A stretch of 61,570 bases of DNA from a virus: positions 1-61,570 of IMG/VR virus record IMGVR_UViG_3300036853_000133; one strand, written 5' to 3'. The notes beneath the pieces were generated by a model. The model had not been told where the DNA came from, ran no database searches, and was given only the letters and a program-made list of their open reading frames with translations. Numbering within the stretch: the stretch's first letter is position 1; each line of letters opens with the position of its first letter. Positions 40,101 through 48,528 of this stretch are shown piece by piece. The translations under genes and the position numbers were made by a program.

Positions 40101-40449
40101 CTGCCACGCCGGCCGCGTTGCTATTCGCAACGGCGCCATAATCAACAGGCGTAACACCGCGTTCCTGAAGAGAGGCAGAAACAGTGCGGGTCGTGCCACC
40201 CGTGCCGCTCGGAATCCAGGATACCGACGCCGCCGATGCAGAGCCGCAGACGGGATCGGCGGCAACGCCTGCACCGATCATTGGAACGCCGGCAAGACAT
40301 GGTCCCAAAGTCTTGAACGAACCAGATCCAGCGCCGCGGCTGACAGGAATGCCGTGCTCGGCCACACCCATCTGCGCGAGAACAGGAGACGCAGCAAAGA
40401 CCAGCGCAAGCACAGTGATCGCACGCAGTGCGCGTGTCATGAACGCCAT
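37183..40449 (-). CDS. tail fibre/tailspike-like protein with signal peptide and beta-helix
   Basis: 1088 residues. The N-terminus MTRALRAITVLALVFAASPVLAQ reads as a Sec signal. A pectate-lyase-type right-handed beta-helix follows (about 105-540: TIIAGGTYAS, VVKNSSLSGI, ITGNVIRYTATEGVHTDSG repeats). Two copies of a 70-residue module lie at about 570-640 and 865-935 (WFGASAFAKRDSG/WFGSSAFAKRDTG, NWGQTTHRWS). A C1q/TNF-like jelly-roll C-terminus (about 960-1088) ends NIYQLY. Beta-helix tailspikes bind or cleave surface polysaccharide. It converges with the acyltransferase gene, 13 bp overlap. Confidence 0.85.
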   Translation of the reverse strand: MAFMTRALRAITVLALVFAASPVLAQMGVAEHGIPVSRGAGSGSFKTLGPCLAGVPMIGAGVAADPVCGSASAASVSWIPSGTGGTTRTVSASLQERGVTPVDYGAVANSNAAGVAASNATAFANALAASSDVYCNPGSVFYSERIVVPITARSLRNCTIIAGGTYASSTAVVSVTGNTSGFTIDNLTISVDVSTYTTTNGVLFSGTVDAVVKNSSLSGIFPVLVGRSSNTQVLDNRFESTTFGRGIFATSDGSAASTFTVTSASPAVFTKTTHGLAVGDTVIIYSTGSLYTPLVSGRVYYVKTVPTANTFTLSLTSGGAAINTSGSQSGAHSYTSNGPNGLTISGNTLYKSASVNSQAIVLIGASDVVVSKNQILGSGHFGISSGLGARVSITGNVIRYTATEGVHTDSGVNVIISNNDLTFDSTSGDVGISVSSDNGPPSINTSVVGNLIDSPFGTCIYFVGTTGGSAQGNKLRNCNIGDTTLSASVILDGSLTTGVTVGQNTIEDTTANNDYQVGEANYTSGAPSANFIAPQIGAPGLLGRILNVTTTDTAVRASNSSSSGDTKNGFWFGASAFAKRDSGALGVELFDYDNTLIGALGGSATPLINWGQTTHRWSSRGYGGTYASLGSSGWTWTNVAAPSSPASGSLNVWGDSTDLRFHDKNSAGVVGTTVVGDSGASNNFLTAINPLTGAISKAQPAFSNLSGVATSAQGGTGVNNGSNTITLGGNLVTSGAFALTLTVTGTTNVTLPTTGTLATLSGSETLANKTLTTPVINGLPTGTGVANAATASTLVSRDASGDTTIRNVTSTKVITGSSASSASTTDGYWFGSSAFAKRDTGASNVYFYDFDNTLVGSMGSAAGALMNWGQTTHRWSGRGFGSVYASLDGNGLALNGLTSGTSSIKAPSVAGSGVFTLPASATDTLLGAASTATVTNKTIDGASNTITHAGKSALVLNAYRSTNQTPSAGSWVKIQLNTEVSDPNGWFDNATNYRFQPNVAGVFSVVGSTNTAVGAGSYGGIAIYKNGTEYNKFILPTSATDAMQLSVPALVEMNGSSDYIELFGFSSGPSPLFLGGAEISKLNIYQLY

Positions 40450-40498
40450 GATCTAACCTCTTCAGATGATTTCAGAAATTGAATGGATCGAGCGCGCA

Positions 40499-40978
40499 CT
40501 AGGGCGCGAGGTACCAGCCGCCGAGCGCGGTTGAAGGATAGAGGCTTGCGCCGCCGTTCTGCGTCGCGCTGGAGAAGATATTATAGTTCGCATTCCCCAT
40601 GATGGTTTCAGATCCATCGGGCGTCAGCGTGATCGTATGATCGGTCACCGCTGTTGACCAATCAGATATCCTGAGCGGAATTCCCTGTTGATCCGCTACA
40701 GCAGGAAGTGCCAGTGCGGTCGTAGACGGTGCTGCACGCTGTACGGCGATTGCAGTCGTCTTAGCCGCAATCGTGGCTGAAGCGCCCGTGACCAGAATAG
40801 GTTCGGCTCCGACAGGCAGCAATGCAAAGATTGTCTCCAGCGCCGACTCAACATCGTCGCCCCATTGCTCAATGTCCTGCAATTCCGGACTATGTAATCC
40901 TGACGCCGGAACTCCAGCAGTATTGTATTTTCGCCAGACCTCAGCCGCGAGCGCTATAAAGCTATCGAGAATGCCCAT
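40499..40978 (-). CDS. tail-associated protein with shared docking domain
   Basis: 159 residues. The N-terminal 45 residues (AEVWRKYNTAGVPASGLHSP, then DIEQWGDDVESAL) are paralogous to those of the gene at 41549-42319. The C-terminal part (ISDWSTAVTDHTITLTPDGSETIMGNANYNIFSS) is a short beta domain seen at the ends of phage tail-fibre-like proteins. Probably a fibre or decoration attached to the tail tip. Confidence 0.65.
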   Translation of the reverse strand: MGILDSFIALAAEVWRKYNTAGVPASGLHSPELQDIEQWGDDVESALETIFALLPVGAEPILVTGASATIAAKTTAIAVQRAAPSTTALALPAVADQQGIPLRISDWSTAVTDHTITLTPDGSETIMGNANYNIFSSATQNGGASLYPSTALGGWYLAP

Positions 40979-40987
40979 GGAGATATC

Positions 40988-41548
40988 TCAACCCAGGACT
41001 TCTGGCCAGATGGCCTTCAGCGCGTCCGGCGTCATTGCATTATCGATATCTGGATGCGCGGTTATATCCCGCAATGTCTGCTTTTCTGCTGCGATGGTAC
41101 GCTTCTGGTCTATATCGCCAGCCTCGTCCGCACGCTGATATGCGACATCGAGTTCTCTCAATTTTGGCCCACGAGCAGATCGCATGCGGTCGCGATGAAT
41201 CTCACGCGCCTTTGACATGTCGATTGATACCAACCGACCCACATCACGAGTCCAAGCCGCACGGAACGTGCGATCGGCCGGAATCAGACTGTCATCGATG
41301 ATGAGTGCCTCTCTGGCCGTCGATGGAACGTCCTTTTCCATAATACGCCGGACGAATTTATCTTCAGTCTCCGCCCATTCAGGCGCAAGATCGACGGTCT
41401 TATAGCGCCTCACAAGCTGATCAAACGGACGCGGCTCGAATTGAACGCGTTTTCCGTCATATGTAATAGCGCGGCAGAGTCGTGCCCAGGGCGCTGGACG
41501 CACGATGCAGACGCGACCATCAGTCGATGTATAGATGATGGCTTTCAT
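40988..41548 (-). CDS. conserved tail-region protein of unknown function
   Basis: 186 residues (MKAIIYTSTDGRVCIVRPAP, then MEKDVPSTAREALIIDDSLIPADRTFRAAW). I recognise this as a frequent protein of rhizobial phage tail regions, possibly a fibre chaperone or assembly protein by position. Helical C-terminus. Confidence 0.65.
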   Translation of the reverse strand: MKAIIYTSTDGRVCIVRPAPWARLCRAITYDGKRVQFEPRPFDQLVRRYKTVDLAPEWAETEDKFVRRIMEKDVPSTAREALIIDDSLIPADRTFRAAWTRDVGRLVSIDMSKAREIHRDRMRSARGPKLRELDVAYQRADEAGDIDQKRTIAAEKQTLRDITAHPDIDNAMTPDALKAIWPEVLG

Positions 41549-42319
41549 TCACTGATCTCCGAACGCCACGAAGTTATAGGCATTCGGGTCGCCAGATGCG
41601 GCGGCACCCGCAGAAAACGTAACTGCTAAGACGCGGCAATGATCAGTGGCCTTCTCGGCTCCCGCAAACGACTGCCCATGTGTAAAGATACCGGAACTCT
41701 CCGTACCCACGAGGCTGCAATAGTTCGCGCTCGAAAAGTGTGTCGTGAAATTGACCGTTGCATCTCCTGGTCCGTTGTCTCCGATAGAGGACACATTGAA
41801 AGATACGATGTTGTTGCCGGTGACGCCAAAATAAGCCCAGACCTTCGCGGCACTCGGATGCCGATGCTGAACGCCCGGCGTGACAGCAACACCGTTGCTG
41901 GAGGCTGTTTCCTGATCCGATGCGGATGCCTTGGGAAATTCAGAGGTCCAATTGCTTCCCGTGAACGTCAGTCGTGCGGCTTCATCGACGATATAGATCG
42001 CATTTCCGATGGATGGCGTGCGATTGCTCCACAGGACTCCATCCCATTCGGCGATATCATGCTGTAAGTATGTCGACCAATCTCCGTCCGGCGATGATCC
42101 TACGATATATCGCGCTCCCGTGGCAGGGGACACGGGCGGAGTCGAAAGCGAGCGTGTGATGACAGATATTCCAAATCCAACATCCAGAAGGCTCTCGACG
42201 TCGCCAGCCCAAGACTGAATCTCGTTCTGATCCGGAGAATGCAGCCCGGAACTCGGGACGGCATCCGTCACATGCTTGCGCCAAATCTCGACGCCGGATT
42301 GGATCAGATTGAGTGTCAT
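41549..42319 (-). CDS. DUF2793-like tail protein with shared docking domain
   Basis: 256 residues. The N-terminus (IQSGVEIWRKHVTDAVPSSGLHSPDQNEIQSWAGDVESLL) matches that of the 40499-40978 product. A DUF2793-like middle (TPPVSPATGARYIVGSSPDGDW, WDGVLWSNRTPSIGNAIYIVDEAARLTFTGSNW) and a beta-rich C-terminal domain follow. Tail-tip or fibre protein. Confidence 0.7.
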   Translation of the reverse strand: MTLNLIQSGVEIWRKHVTDAVPSSGLHSPDQNEIQSWAGDVESLLDVGFGISVITRSLSTPPVSPATGARYIVGSSPDGDWSTYLQHDIAEWDGVLWSNRTPSIGNAIYIVDEAARLTFTGSNWTSEFPKASASDQETASSNGVAVTPGVQHRHPSAAKVWAYFGVTGNNIVSFNVSSIGDNGPGDATVNFTTHFSSANYCSLVGTESSGIFTHGQSFAGAEKATDHCRVLAVTFSAGAAASGDPNAYNFVAFGDQ

Positions 42320-42340
42320 CGAAAATCCTACGGGAAAGGA

Positions 42341-44227
42341 TCAGGCCGGATCGACCGCGTCGAACGGCGCAACAACCGCGCTCGTAAAGGCTGATGGCGA
42401 CCCGCTGGGTGCGAAGGCGCGGATCTCGACGTCGAGCGTATAGGCTGGAACGAATGAGCTAGAAATGCTGGTCAGGAACACGGTCTTCACCCGACCGCTC
42501 GTCAATGTTCCGCTCTGCCTTGGAAGCTGCGTAAATGGCGAGCCAGAACCCGTGATGCGATATTGTGCCTGGTAAGTGATATCGGAGCGAACGGGATCAT
42601 CCACTTTGCAGACGATACTGATCTGGGTGCCACTGATCGCCTGCATGTTTGCGGCGAGACCGGTGGGAAGCGGCGGAGGCGGAGACACCAACTTATCGGG
42701 AATCGTCGGTGCCGCGCCTTGTTCCGTTGCAGCATTCCATTCATCGATCGTATCAGGGTCAACCGATATCCAATCGAACGTCACCTGCGCATTGATAAGG
42801 TCGATCTTCATGCCCTGCACTTCGGCCACGAGTCCGTCAAAGACGCCATCGACATCCACCGCATCGATCGTGATCCAGCGCTCGCCAAGACCTTGAAGAC
42901 CATAGAGTGTCGTCTTGATCGATCCGCGCAACGGCGCGTTGACCTTGGCAAGCTTGCGTTTGGAGAGTCTCCTGCCTTGCGAATGTGATTGCACCCACGG
43001 CATGTCGAAGGGCTGCGAACGCGTCTTTCCGCGCGCAGAAATATTCTCTTCGTCGCGCCATGGCTGACCGGGAAGAGTCTTATAATCAGCCAAAGGCTCG
43101 GTGTAGGAGAACGTTATCTCATTCACCAATTCCTCATCCGCGATGCCATCTTGAATGGTAAAGCCGCGGACATGTCGCGAGGGGATCGTAAACTCAGGCT
43201 CGCGATATTTTCCAACCACACAGACTAGACCGCCGGCCCCATCCTCAGAAATCCATCCGTCGCAAGTATCAAGAATTCCCGCAATCACGTTCACTGGATC
43301 GGTATCAAGCGAAAAAAAACCATTCGATGCGTAGCGCGGTTCGATCCCACCATCAGCAAGCAATATCGGTTCGTCGCAAACGTCTGCTTGCGCATTCAAG
43401 GCCTCAATCACCGGGTCGATCAGGATTGACCTTTCAAAGCCCATGCCGATGTCGGCGTCTGTCAGAAACCTTACGAGCTGGAGCACCGGATTTGAGGTTG
43501 ATGTCCATGTCCCGTCATTGTCCACAGACTGTGTTTCATCACGCGGATCATAAACCGGCGTGCAATCTGCAATGATCGAGAGCTGCGGCAGACCACGCGG
43601 GTAGACTTGCGTGAAAGCATCGATGCTGACGCCATGGCAGATCAACAGCGCGGATGCCAACCCGTTGCCCAGATGACTACCGGAGGTCCAGATTTCGGGC
43701 AGCGCTGTGACCGCTGGTCCGTAAGATGTTTCAGATTCAACCCCTAAGCGCGCTTCGATATAGATGACGTCGTTTGCATAACGCCCGTCACCTTGTTCCT
43801 GGACCGTTCCCCCGACGCGTTCCACCACGTCGTCATGCAGGTAATAACCAACGATGTTGAAGATGCGGCCATGGTGAAACACAGTGATGTCGTAAGAATC
43901 CCCATTCTTCTCTTCAAACAACACATAGGTGCCAGCCAATCGCGCGCGGCCGAATGCGACGATCCGTGGCGCAATGGATTGCCGAATCGGAACATGACCG
44001 TTCTCGGCAGGGTTCGCCGATCCAGAAGCAAGCCCAGAGGTCGATTGGTTGCCCGCGTTCTTGGAGAGCAGCGCTTGAATGCCAATCGTTCCGGCCAGGA
44101 TGATGCCTGTCCCAAGGATCGTCGCGCCACTCACTCCTGCAATCGATATCGCGGTAATAGCCGCAGCCGTTTCAGCACTCGCAAGCGCGATGCCTTCAAT
44201 CGCCAATGCACCGACTACTGCTGGCAT
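42341..44227 (-). CDS. tail tip/host-specificity protein (J-like)
   Basis: 628 residues. Ala/Ile-rich hydrophobic N-terminus (residues 5-55), then baseplate hub-like domains (RIVAFGRARLAGTYVLFEEKNGD, GYYLHDDVVERVGGTV, EITFSYTEPLADYKTLPGQPWRDEENIS). A Pro linker and fibronectin-III-like C-terminus (about 530-620) follow. Equivalent to the central tail-tip protein J; it should contact the receptor. Confidence 0.75.
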   Translation of the reverse strand: MPAVVGALAIEGIALASAETAAAITAISIAGVSGATILGTGIILAGTIGIQALLSKNAGNQSTSGLASGSANPAENGHVPIRQSIAPRIVAFGRARLAGTYVLFEEKNGDSYDITVFHHGRIFNIVGYYLHDDVVERVGGTVQEQGDGRYANDVIYIEARLGVESETSYGPAVTALPEIWTSGSHLGNGLASALLICHGVSIDAFTQVYPRGLPQLSIIADCTPVYDPRDETQSVDNDGTWTSTSNPVLQLVRFLTDADIGMGFERSILIDPVIEALNAQADVCDEPILLADGGIEPRYASNGFFSLDTDPVNVIAGILDTCDGWISEDGAGGLVCVVGKYREPEFTIPSRHVRGFTIQDGIADEELVNEITFSYTEPLADYKTLPGQPWRDEENISARGKTRSQPFDMPWVQSHSQGRRLSKRKLAKVNAPLRGSIKTTLYGLQGLGERWITIDAVDVDGVFDGLVAEVQGMKIDLINAQVTFDWISVDPDTIDEWNAATEQGAAPTIPDKLVSPPPPLPTGLAANMQAISGTQISIVCKVDDPVRSDITYQAQYRITGSGSPFTQLPRQSGTLTSGRVKTVFLTSISSSFVPAYTLDVEIRAFAPSGSPSAFTSAVVAPFDAVDPA

Positions 44228-44230
44228 GAA

Positions 44231-44641
44231 TCAATGCATCTCCAAGTGCCAGACAGCGCAGACGGGAAATGGCGCAGCAGCGATGCTATTCCCATCTGCG
44301 GTCTTGATTGCCCATAGATCCTCGCGCAAACAGATCGCCCCCATCAGGCCGGCGTAAGTCTCCACAATTCCGACATCACCGCGCTGAATCCCATGCGATT
44401 GCGCTATTCCGATCGCGGTCATGCAATGATCCGTATGCGCAACAATCCCACCCGCATGCTTGATGATCCGATATGCGCCGCGTGCGCTGTGATAACTTCC
44501 GCGCCATCCCGACGCCGGATCGCGATCCGTCTTGCGCAGCACCCAGTCCGCAACAGACATGAGACAATCGCACTCGCCCCAGACAAAGGCGCGTGATCTT
44601 AGTTCGGTCAGAAAAAGCGATAACGTATCAGGCGCAGCCAT
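44231..44641 (-). CDS. NlpC/P60-like tail peptidase (DUF6950-type)
   Basis: 136 residues. FVWGECDCLMSVADWVLRKTD carries the catalytic Cys26, as in NlpC-type cell-wall peptidases placed in tail-tip modules of GTA and lambda-like phages. It acts in local wall penetration during DNA entry. It overlaps the preceding tail gene by one base pair region. Confidence 0.75.
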   Translation of the reverse strand: MAAPDTLSLFLTELRSRAFVWGECDCLMSVADWVLRKTDRDPASGWRGSYHSARGAYRIIKHAGGIVAHTDHCMTAIGIAQSHGIQRGDVGIVETYAGLMGAICLREDLWAIKTADGNSIAAAPFPVCAVWHLEMH

Positions 44642-45240
44642 CAGCTAAACCGCGGCCACACCTTGTTCGAGTCCTGCGCATAGAGTGACGTGCGCTCCAA
44701 GAACCGATCCCCGGGATGACGCAACTGCTGATCCTGATCGGTCAGATAGGAGAGACCGCGCCGACGACGCCCGGTAAAGCGAGATCCGACAGAGAGCGAT
44801 ATCGTGCGGACAATCCCCCCTTCCGCGGTTTCCTGGTTGCGTGTGATATAATCTGCGATGCCACGAAACACCCATTTCGGAGACCCGAGCTGCTGCCAGG
44901 ACGCTCCGAACAGACAAACACCAAGCGCACAAGCCGCACCTTGAATGCTGCGTGCGTCTTCCACAGCAGCTTGCATCGCGCGACCAGACACGCCGGACAC
45001 CATGAATTCAACGCGTGTTGCAACACCATTGATGAGTTGGTCGACGTCCGGGACGTTATTTAGCTCTCCGAACCCGGTATAGATCGCTCCGTTAGCATCC
45101 ATCGCATTCGACGCAACGCGACACGGTCCAACCCCAAGCCAGAGACGAACAACCGGGTCGGTTTCCAGCCGAAAGAAAATCCCAATACGCTGTGTTGAGC
45201 TATCGATTGCGTCGACCTCGTCATCATTGAGAGCAAGCAT
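44641..45240 (-). CDS. minor tail protein
   Basis: 199 residues. IGIFFRLETDPVVRLWLGVG and GELNNVPDVDQLINGVATRVEFMVSGVS resemble distal tail/hub proteins. The position before the peptidase and tip protein matches the L-K-J-like order of lambdoid and GTA tail modules. Confidence 0.65.
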   Translation of the reverse strand: MLALNDDEVDAIDSSTQRIGIFFRLETDPVVRLWLGVGPCRVASNAMDANGAIYTGFGELNNVPDVDQLINGVATRVEFMVSGVSGRAMQAAVEDARSIQGAACALGVCLFGASWQQLGSPKWVFRGIADYITRNQETAEGGIVRTISLSVGSRFTGRRRRGLSYLTDQDQQLRHPGDRFLERTSLYAQDSNKVWPRFS

Positions 45241-45243
45241 GAT

Positions 45244-45978
45244 TCAAGGCACCGGAAACGGCGGGAAGGATTCGATGAAGTTCACGGTCGGACGCGATAC
45301 GTTCGGGCTTTCAAACGTCGCATCCATCGCGTTGCCCGTCGCAAGCCGCATGACAACCTTCGGGCTTTCGAAATTCAGAAATATGCCGGCGGGAGTATCG
45401 GCACGAAGTGGCGGTGTGATCGTGACATTCCACGTGCCGTCACCATTGTCCTTGACTGTACGCACCCGATAGAGCCGATCGCGCAATACCGGATGATTGA
45501 TCGAGAAGTGCTCGCCGCCCTGAAGATCGCCGCCATAGGCGATATCGACCTTGATCGATGTCGCACCCAGCAAAGCTGCAACACTAAGTGTCGCATCGAT
45601 CACGCCGACATGATATCCAACGCCAGAGGCGAACGGCACATCGTCCGTATGCATGACATCCGGATACGATGTCAGCAAACCTCCGCCTCCAGCTGGAAAC
45701 GGCGCATCGTGACTGCATTGCAACGGCACCACGATCGGCGACGCACCTCCATCACATATCGCTGATACCGAACGCCAAGACCGCCGATGTTCCGGATGCC
45801 GTAAATTGAAATTGGACAGCGTTGCCTTCCACGCCCCGCCACCATCTATCCGCGTCACCGGGCTGACCCCCGACGCGGTCTGCCCAGACCCCACAAGCTG
45901 GCTGGTGATCTCCCATGACCACTGCGCGGCCTTGAGCAGCGATGACGGAAAATGAAAGAGCGCGACAGTGGTCATCAC
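45244..45978 (-). CDS. minor tail protein (distal tail)
   Basis: 244 residues, beta-rich (WSWEITSQLVGSGQTASGVS, WKATLSNFNLRHPEHRRSWRS). Between tape measure and hub genes, so probably the distal tail protein. ATGA overlap with the tape-measure gene. Confidence 0.6.
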   Translation of the reverse strand: MMTTVALFHFPSSLLKAAQWSWEITSQLVGSGQTASGVSPVTRIDGGGAWKATLSNFNLRHPEHRRSWRSVSAICDGGASPIVVPLQCSHDAPFPAGGGGLLTSYPDVMHTDDVPFASGVGYHVGVIDATLSVAALLGATSIKVDIAYGGDLQGGEHFSINHPVLRDRLYRVRTVKDNGDGTWNVTITPPLRADTPAGIFLNFESPKVVMRLATGNAMDATFESPNVSRPTVNFIESFPPFPVP

Positions 45979-47969
45979 GTACCCAGCAAATTCAAGCGGC
46001 GTTGACGGCCAGGCATGCCCGCATTGGTGATCTGAACAGCCTGCGCAACAGCCGCACGCGCCGCAGCCGCGGACATTCGTGCAATCGTCTCATCCCCGTT
46101 CGCACCTTTGAGATCGACCGACATGCTGATATTGATCGGGCCTGAGTTTCCCCCGCCTGCCATCGCGACATTGTTCGGAATGATCTGCGCGCCCTTCGGC
46201 ACGTTCATCAGCTCCGGACCCCCCTCACCCACCCACGAAAGACCACCTGGCCAATTGTCGGTGCCGCCGGCATTGTGGCCGATCCCGCCCTGTCCGAGCA
46301 CGGCGCCACCAGGAAGAACACCTCCGCCCGCCCCGCCAAGAAGAGACCCCAGCGCATTCGCAAGCGGACCCACAATCGCCTGACGAATCGCAAGCCGTGC
46401 AAGATCACGCAGGATCGAGTTCGCCATGTCGCGAAAGCCGTCCGAAACAGATTTCGTCCCCGTGACGATATCGGCAAGTCCATCCGTGACCGTATTCACG
46501 CCGCTGGTTGCGAACTCATCGAGCCCCTTGCGGGCATTGCGGGCATCAAGCTCAAGCTGTTTGAGCCCCGGTAGGTAAGCTTGCCGAACCGTCAACGCGT
46601 CTGCCGCGTCTTTCGATTCACGCAAGATCACAACAGTCGCCCTCTGGACCTCGTTCTCGGTCAACCCGAACTTCACCTTGTCCTGCGCGAGCTGCGCGAG
46701 CTTCACATCAACGATCTGCTGTTCGGTCGCGACTGCAAGACGCTCGCGTGTTGCCAGCGCAGACGCCTTCATGGTCAGATTGAATGCAGCCAGCGCCCGC
46801 GATGCCGTGCCGTCGCTCAATCCACCCTTCTCCGCAGCCGCTGCGATCTCAAGGCGCTTCTGTTTCCATTGCTCGCCTTGCGTGATCGCATCGCCGATCA
46901 GCGCGAGATTCTTGCGCAGAATCTCCAGTTCTACGGACGGAGAACCTGCCCCCGTAGCTGCCGGCACAACCTCAGGAGTTCCTCCGGTCCTGATCCTGAG
47001 CGGTCCACCTGGCAGCGCGTCGAAGCGATCTGCGAACGACGCCGGCTGCGCCTCGCCGGTTGCTTTCGATCTCTCCTTTGCGGCCGTGATGCGCTCGACC
47101 AATTGCGCAATTGCGAGCAGGACTGTAGCAGAATCCTTCTCAAGGGTCAGGATCGCATCGGAAAACATCCCTCCCCAGATATTCTTGGTCTTCTTCTCGA
47201 TCGCCTCGATCTCAACGCGGAGCTGCGCCGCGCGCTCGATCTGTTTTTCATCAATCTTCGGGTTGTTCGCCTCCAGCCCGGTCAAGCCGCCTTGCTTGCC
47301 CAAAGTATCCAGGAGACGCACGCCGGCAAGCCCGGCCTTGCCGCCCGCCGCCTTTGCGATATCAAGCTTGTCCGTCTGGTTGTTGAGCTTGATGAATGCC
47401 GCGACCAGAAGATCAACGGCCTTCGCGCTGTCTTTAGTAGTCGACAGTTGCCGCAGTAGACCGGTGTCCACCTTCAGCAGCGCTTCGTAAAGCGGCCCCT
47501 GCCCTTCGCGAAGCTGGCCCAGATTGGCAATGAACTTGATGAAGAATGCCGATGTCTCCTCGAAATCCAGACCAACTGTCTTGCCGGCCGAACCGAGCTG
47601 CTTGAATTGATTGATCGACAGCCCGGCAGTGTCCGCGCCTTCCTTCAGCAGCTTGGCTTTATCGGCGAACTCCCCGGTCTTGCTTGCGAGAAATGTAATC
47701 GCTCCAGCGACGACGCCGATCGCAACTGCTGCAGCCGCACCTTTGCCGCCGAGCGACGACAGCAGATCGCCGAGAAAACCGATATTGCCCCTTGCTTGTG
47801 ACGAGACCGCGTTGAGTTTGTTGTTGATCGTCGTATTCAACGCAGAGAACTTGCCTTCGATCTCCTTGGTGCGCTTGTCGGCTATATCGACAGCGCCCTT
47901 CATATCCTTCTCGAACTTCGTCAGTTGCGCCGAAAGCGCGACCACGAGCGCTGCTGTATCATCAGCCAT
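45975..47969 (-). CDS. tape measure protein
   Basis: 664 residues. The N-terminus MADDTAALVVALSAQLTKFEKDMKGA is typical of alphaproteobacterial tape measures. Long helical stretches, hydrophobic segments (AAAAVAIGVVAGAITFLAS) and a lambda-H-like C-terminal part (GFRDMANSILRDLARLAIRQAIVGPLANALGSLLGG) follow. At about 0.15 nm per residue the tail would be near 100 nm. Longest minor tail gene, directly after the assembly chaperones. Confidence 0.88.
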   Translation of the reverse strand: MADDTAALVVALSAQLTKFEKDMKGAVDIADKRTKEIEGKFSALNTTINNKLNAVSSQARGNIGFLGDLLSSLGGKGAAAAVAIGVVAGAITFLASKTGEFADKAKLLKEGADTAGLSINQFKQLGSAGKTVGLDFEETSAFFIKFIANLGQLREGQGPLYEALLKVDTGLLRQLSTTKDSAKAVDLLVAAFIKLNNQTDKLDIAKAAGGKAGLAGVRLLDTLGKQGGLTGLEANNPKIDEKQIERAAQLRVEIEAIEKKTKNIWGGMFSDAILTLEKDSATVLLAIAQLVERITAAKERSKATGEAQPASFADRFDALPGGPLRIRTGGTPEVVPAATGAGSPSVELEILRKNLALIGDAITQGEQWKQKRLEIAAAAEKGGLSDGTASRALAAFNLTMKASALATRERLAVATEQQIVDVKLAQLAQDKVKFGLTENEVQRATVVILRESKDAADALTVRQAYLPGLKQLELDARNARKGLDEFATSGVNTVTDGLADIVTGTKSVSDGFRDMANSILRDLARLAIRQAIVGPLANALGSLLGGAGGGVLPGGAVLGQGGIGHNAGGTDNWPGGLSWVGEGGPELMNVPKGAQIIPNNVAMAGGGNSGPINISMSVDLKGANGDETIARMSAAAARAAVAQAVQITNAGMPGRQRRLNLLGT

Positions 47970-47977
47970 AAACGAAC

Positions 47978-48130
47978 CTATGCATCGCCGTGCGCGGCTT
48001 TCGCAGCTTCGAATTCTTCAGCGGTAGGCGCCTCAACCGCTTCTGCGTCTTGCGATTCGTTCCAGCCATCAACGCAGGCTGCATATTGAAAGAGGCTCAT
48101 TTCCCCGATCTGTTTCGGCGAAAAGCCCAT
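47978..48130 (-). CDS. second tail assembly chaperone-like protein
   Basis: 50 residues: MGFSPKQIGEMSLFQYAACV, then an acidic half (AVEAPTAEEFEAAKAAHGDA). It sits between chaperone gene and tape measure, where GTA-like modules have a short TIGR02216-type protein. It starts by TGATG overlap, so coupling replaces the frameshift used by lambda G/GT. Confidence 0.65.
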   Translation of the reverse strand: MGFSPKQIGEMSLFQYAACVDGWNESQDAEAVEAPTAEEFEAAKAAHGDA

Positions 48131-48528
48131 CACTGCGCCGTTTCGGTAGAAGGCGGCGACGGAGAGTCTTTGGCTCCCCGGCGCTTCCGACGCCGCCCTT
48201 CTTTTCCCACCGGTTCTTCCGGATCGCCCGCGAGCGCATTGAGTAGGATCGCCTGAGCGATCAGAACATTTGCTGTCAGGCGCCCTTCGCGCACGTTCTC
48301 GTCAACGAGCTTGCGCGCAGCGCCGCCATCCACGCCCGCGCCGATGAGACCGATGCGGATCGTTTCCTGCAAATCCTCAACGCGCCACATGCCTGTTTGC
48401 AGACGCACCAGGATTTCGTAAGGGCCGGAATCGCGCTTGACCTGCAGCGACAGAAGCTCCGCGATGCCTAGACGAAACTTCCGCTCATCCCCGGCCCAGA
48501 CGAGATCAACCGATCCGTCAAAGCTCAT
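48130..48528 (-). CDS. tail assembly chaperone (GTA gp10-like)
   Basis: 132 residues starting MSFDGSVDLVWAGDERKFRL; earlier in-frame codons are a shadow. RLGIAELLSLQVKRDSGPYEILVRLQTG and TIRIGLIGAG match the GTA TAC family. Overlaps the tail tube gene by ATGA. Confidence 0.8.
   Translation of the reverse strand: MSFDGSVDLVWAGDERKFRLGIAELLSLQVKRDSGPYEILVRLQTGMWRVEDLQETIRIGLIGAGVDGGAARKLVDENVREGRLTANVLIAQAILLNALAGDPEEPVGKEGRRRKRRGAKDSPSPPSTETAQ

Noticed and set aside
37183-40449. host chromosomal flank around an integrated prophage
   Set aside because: Phage modules are continuous on both sides of attP and at both window ends, and no duplicated att site was seen.
47978-48528. lambda G/GT-like frameshift between the tail chaperone genes
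   Set aside because: The two genes join by a TGATG overlap and the second has its own ATG; I saw no need for slippage.
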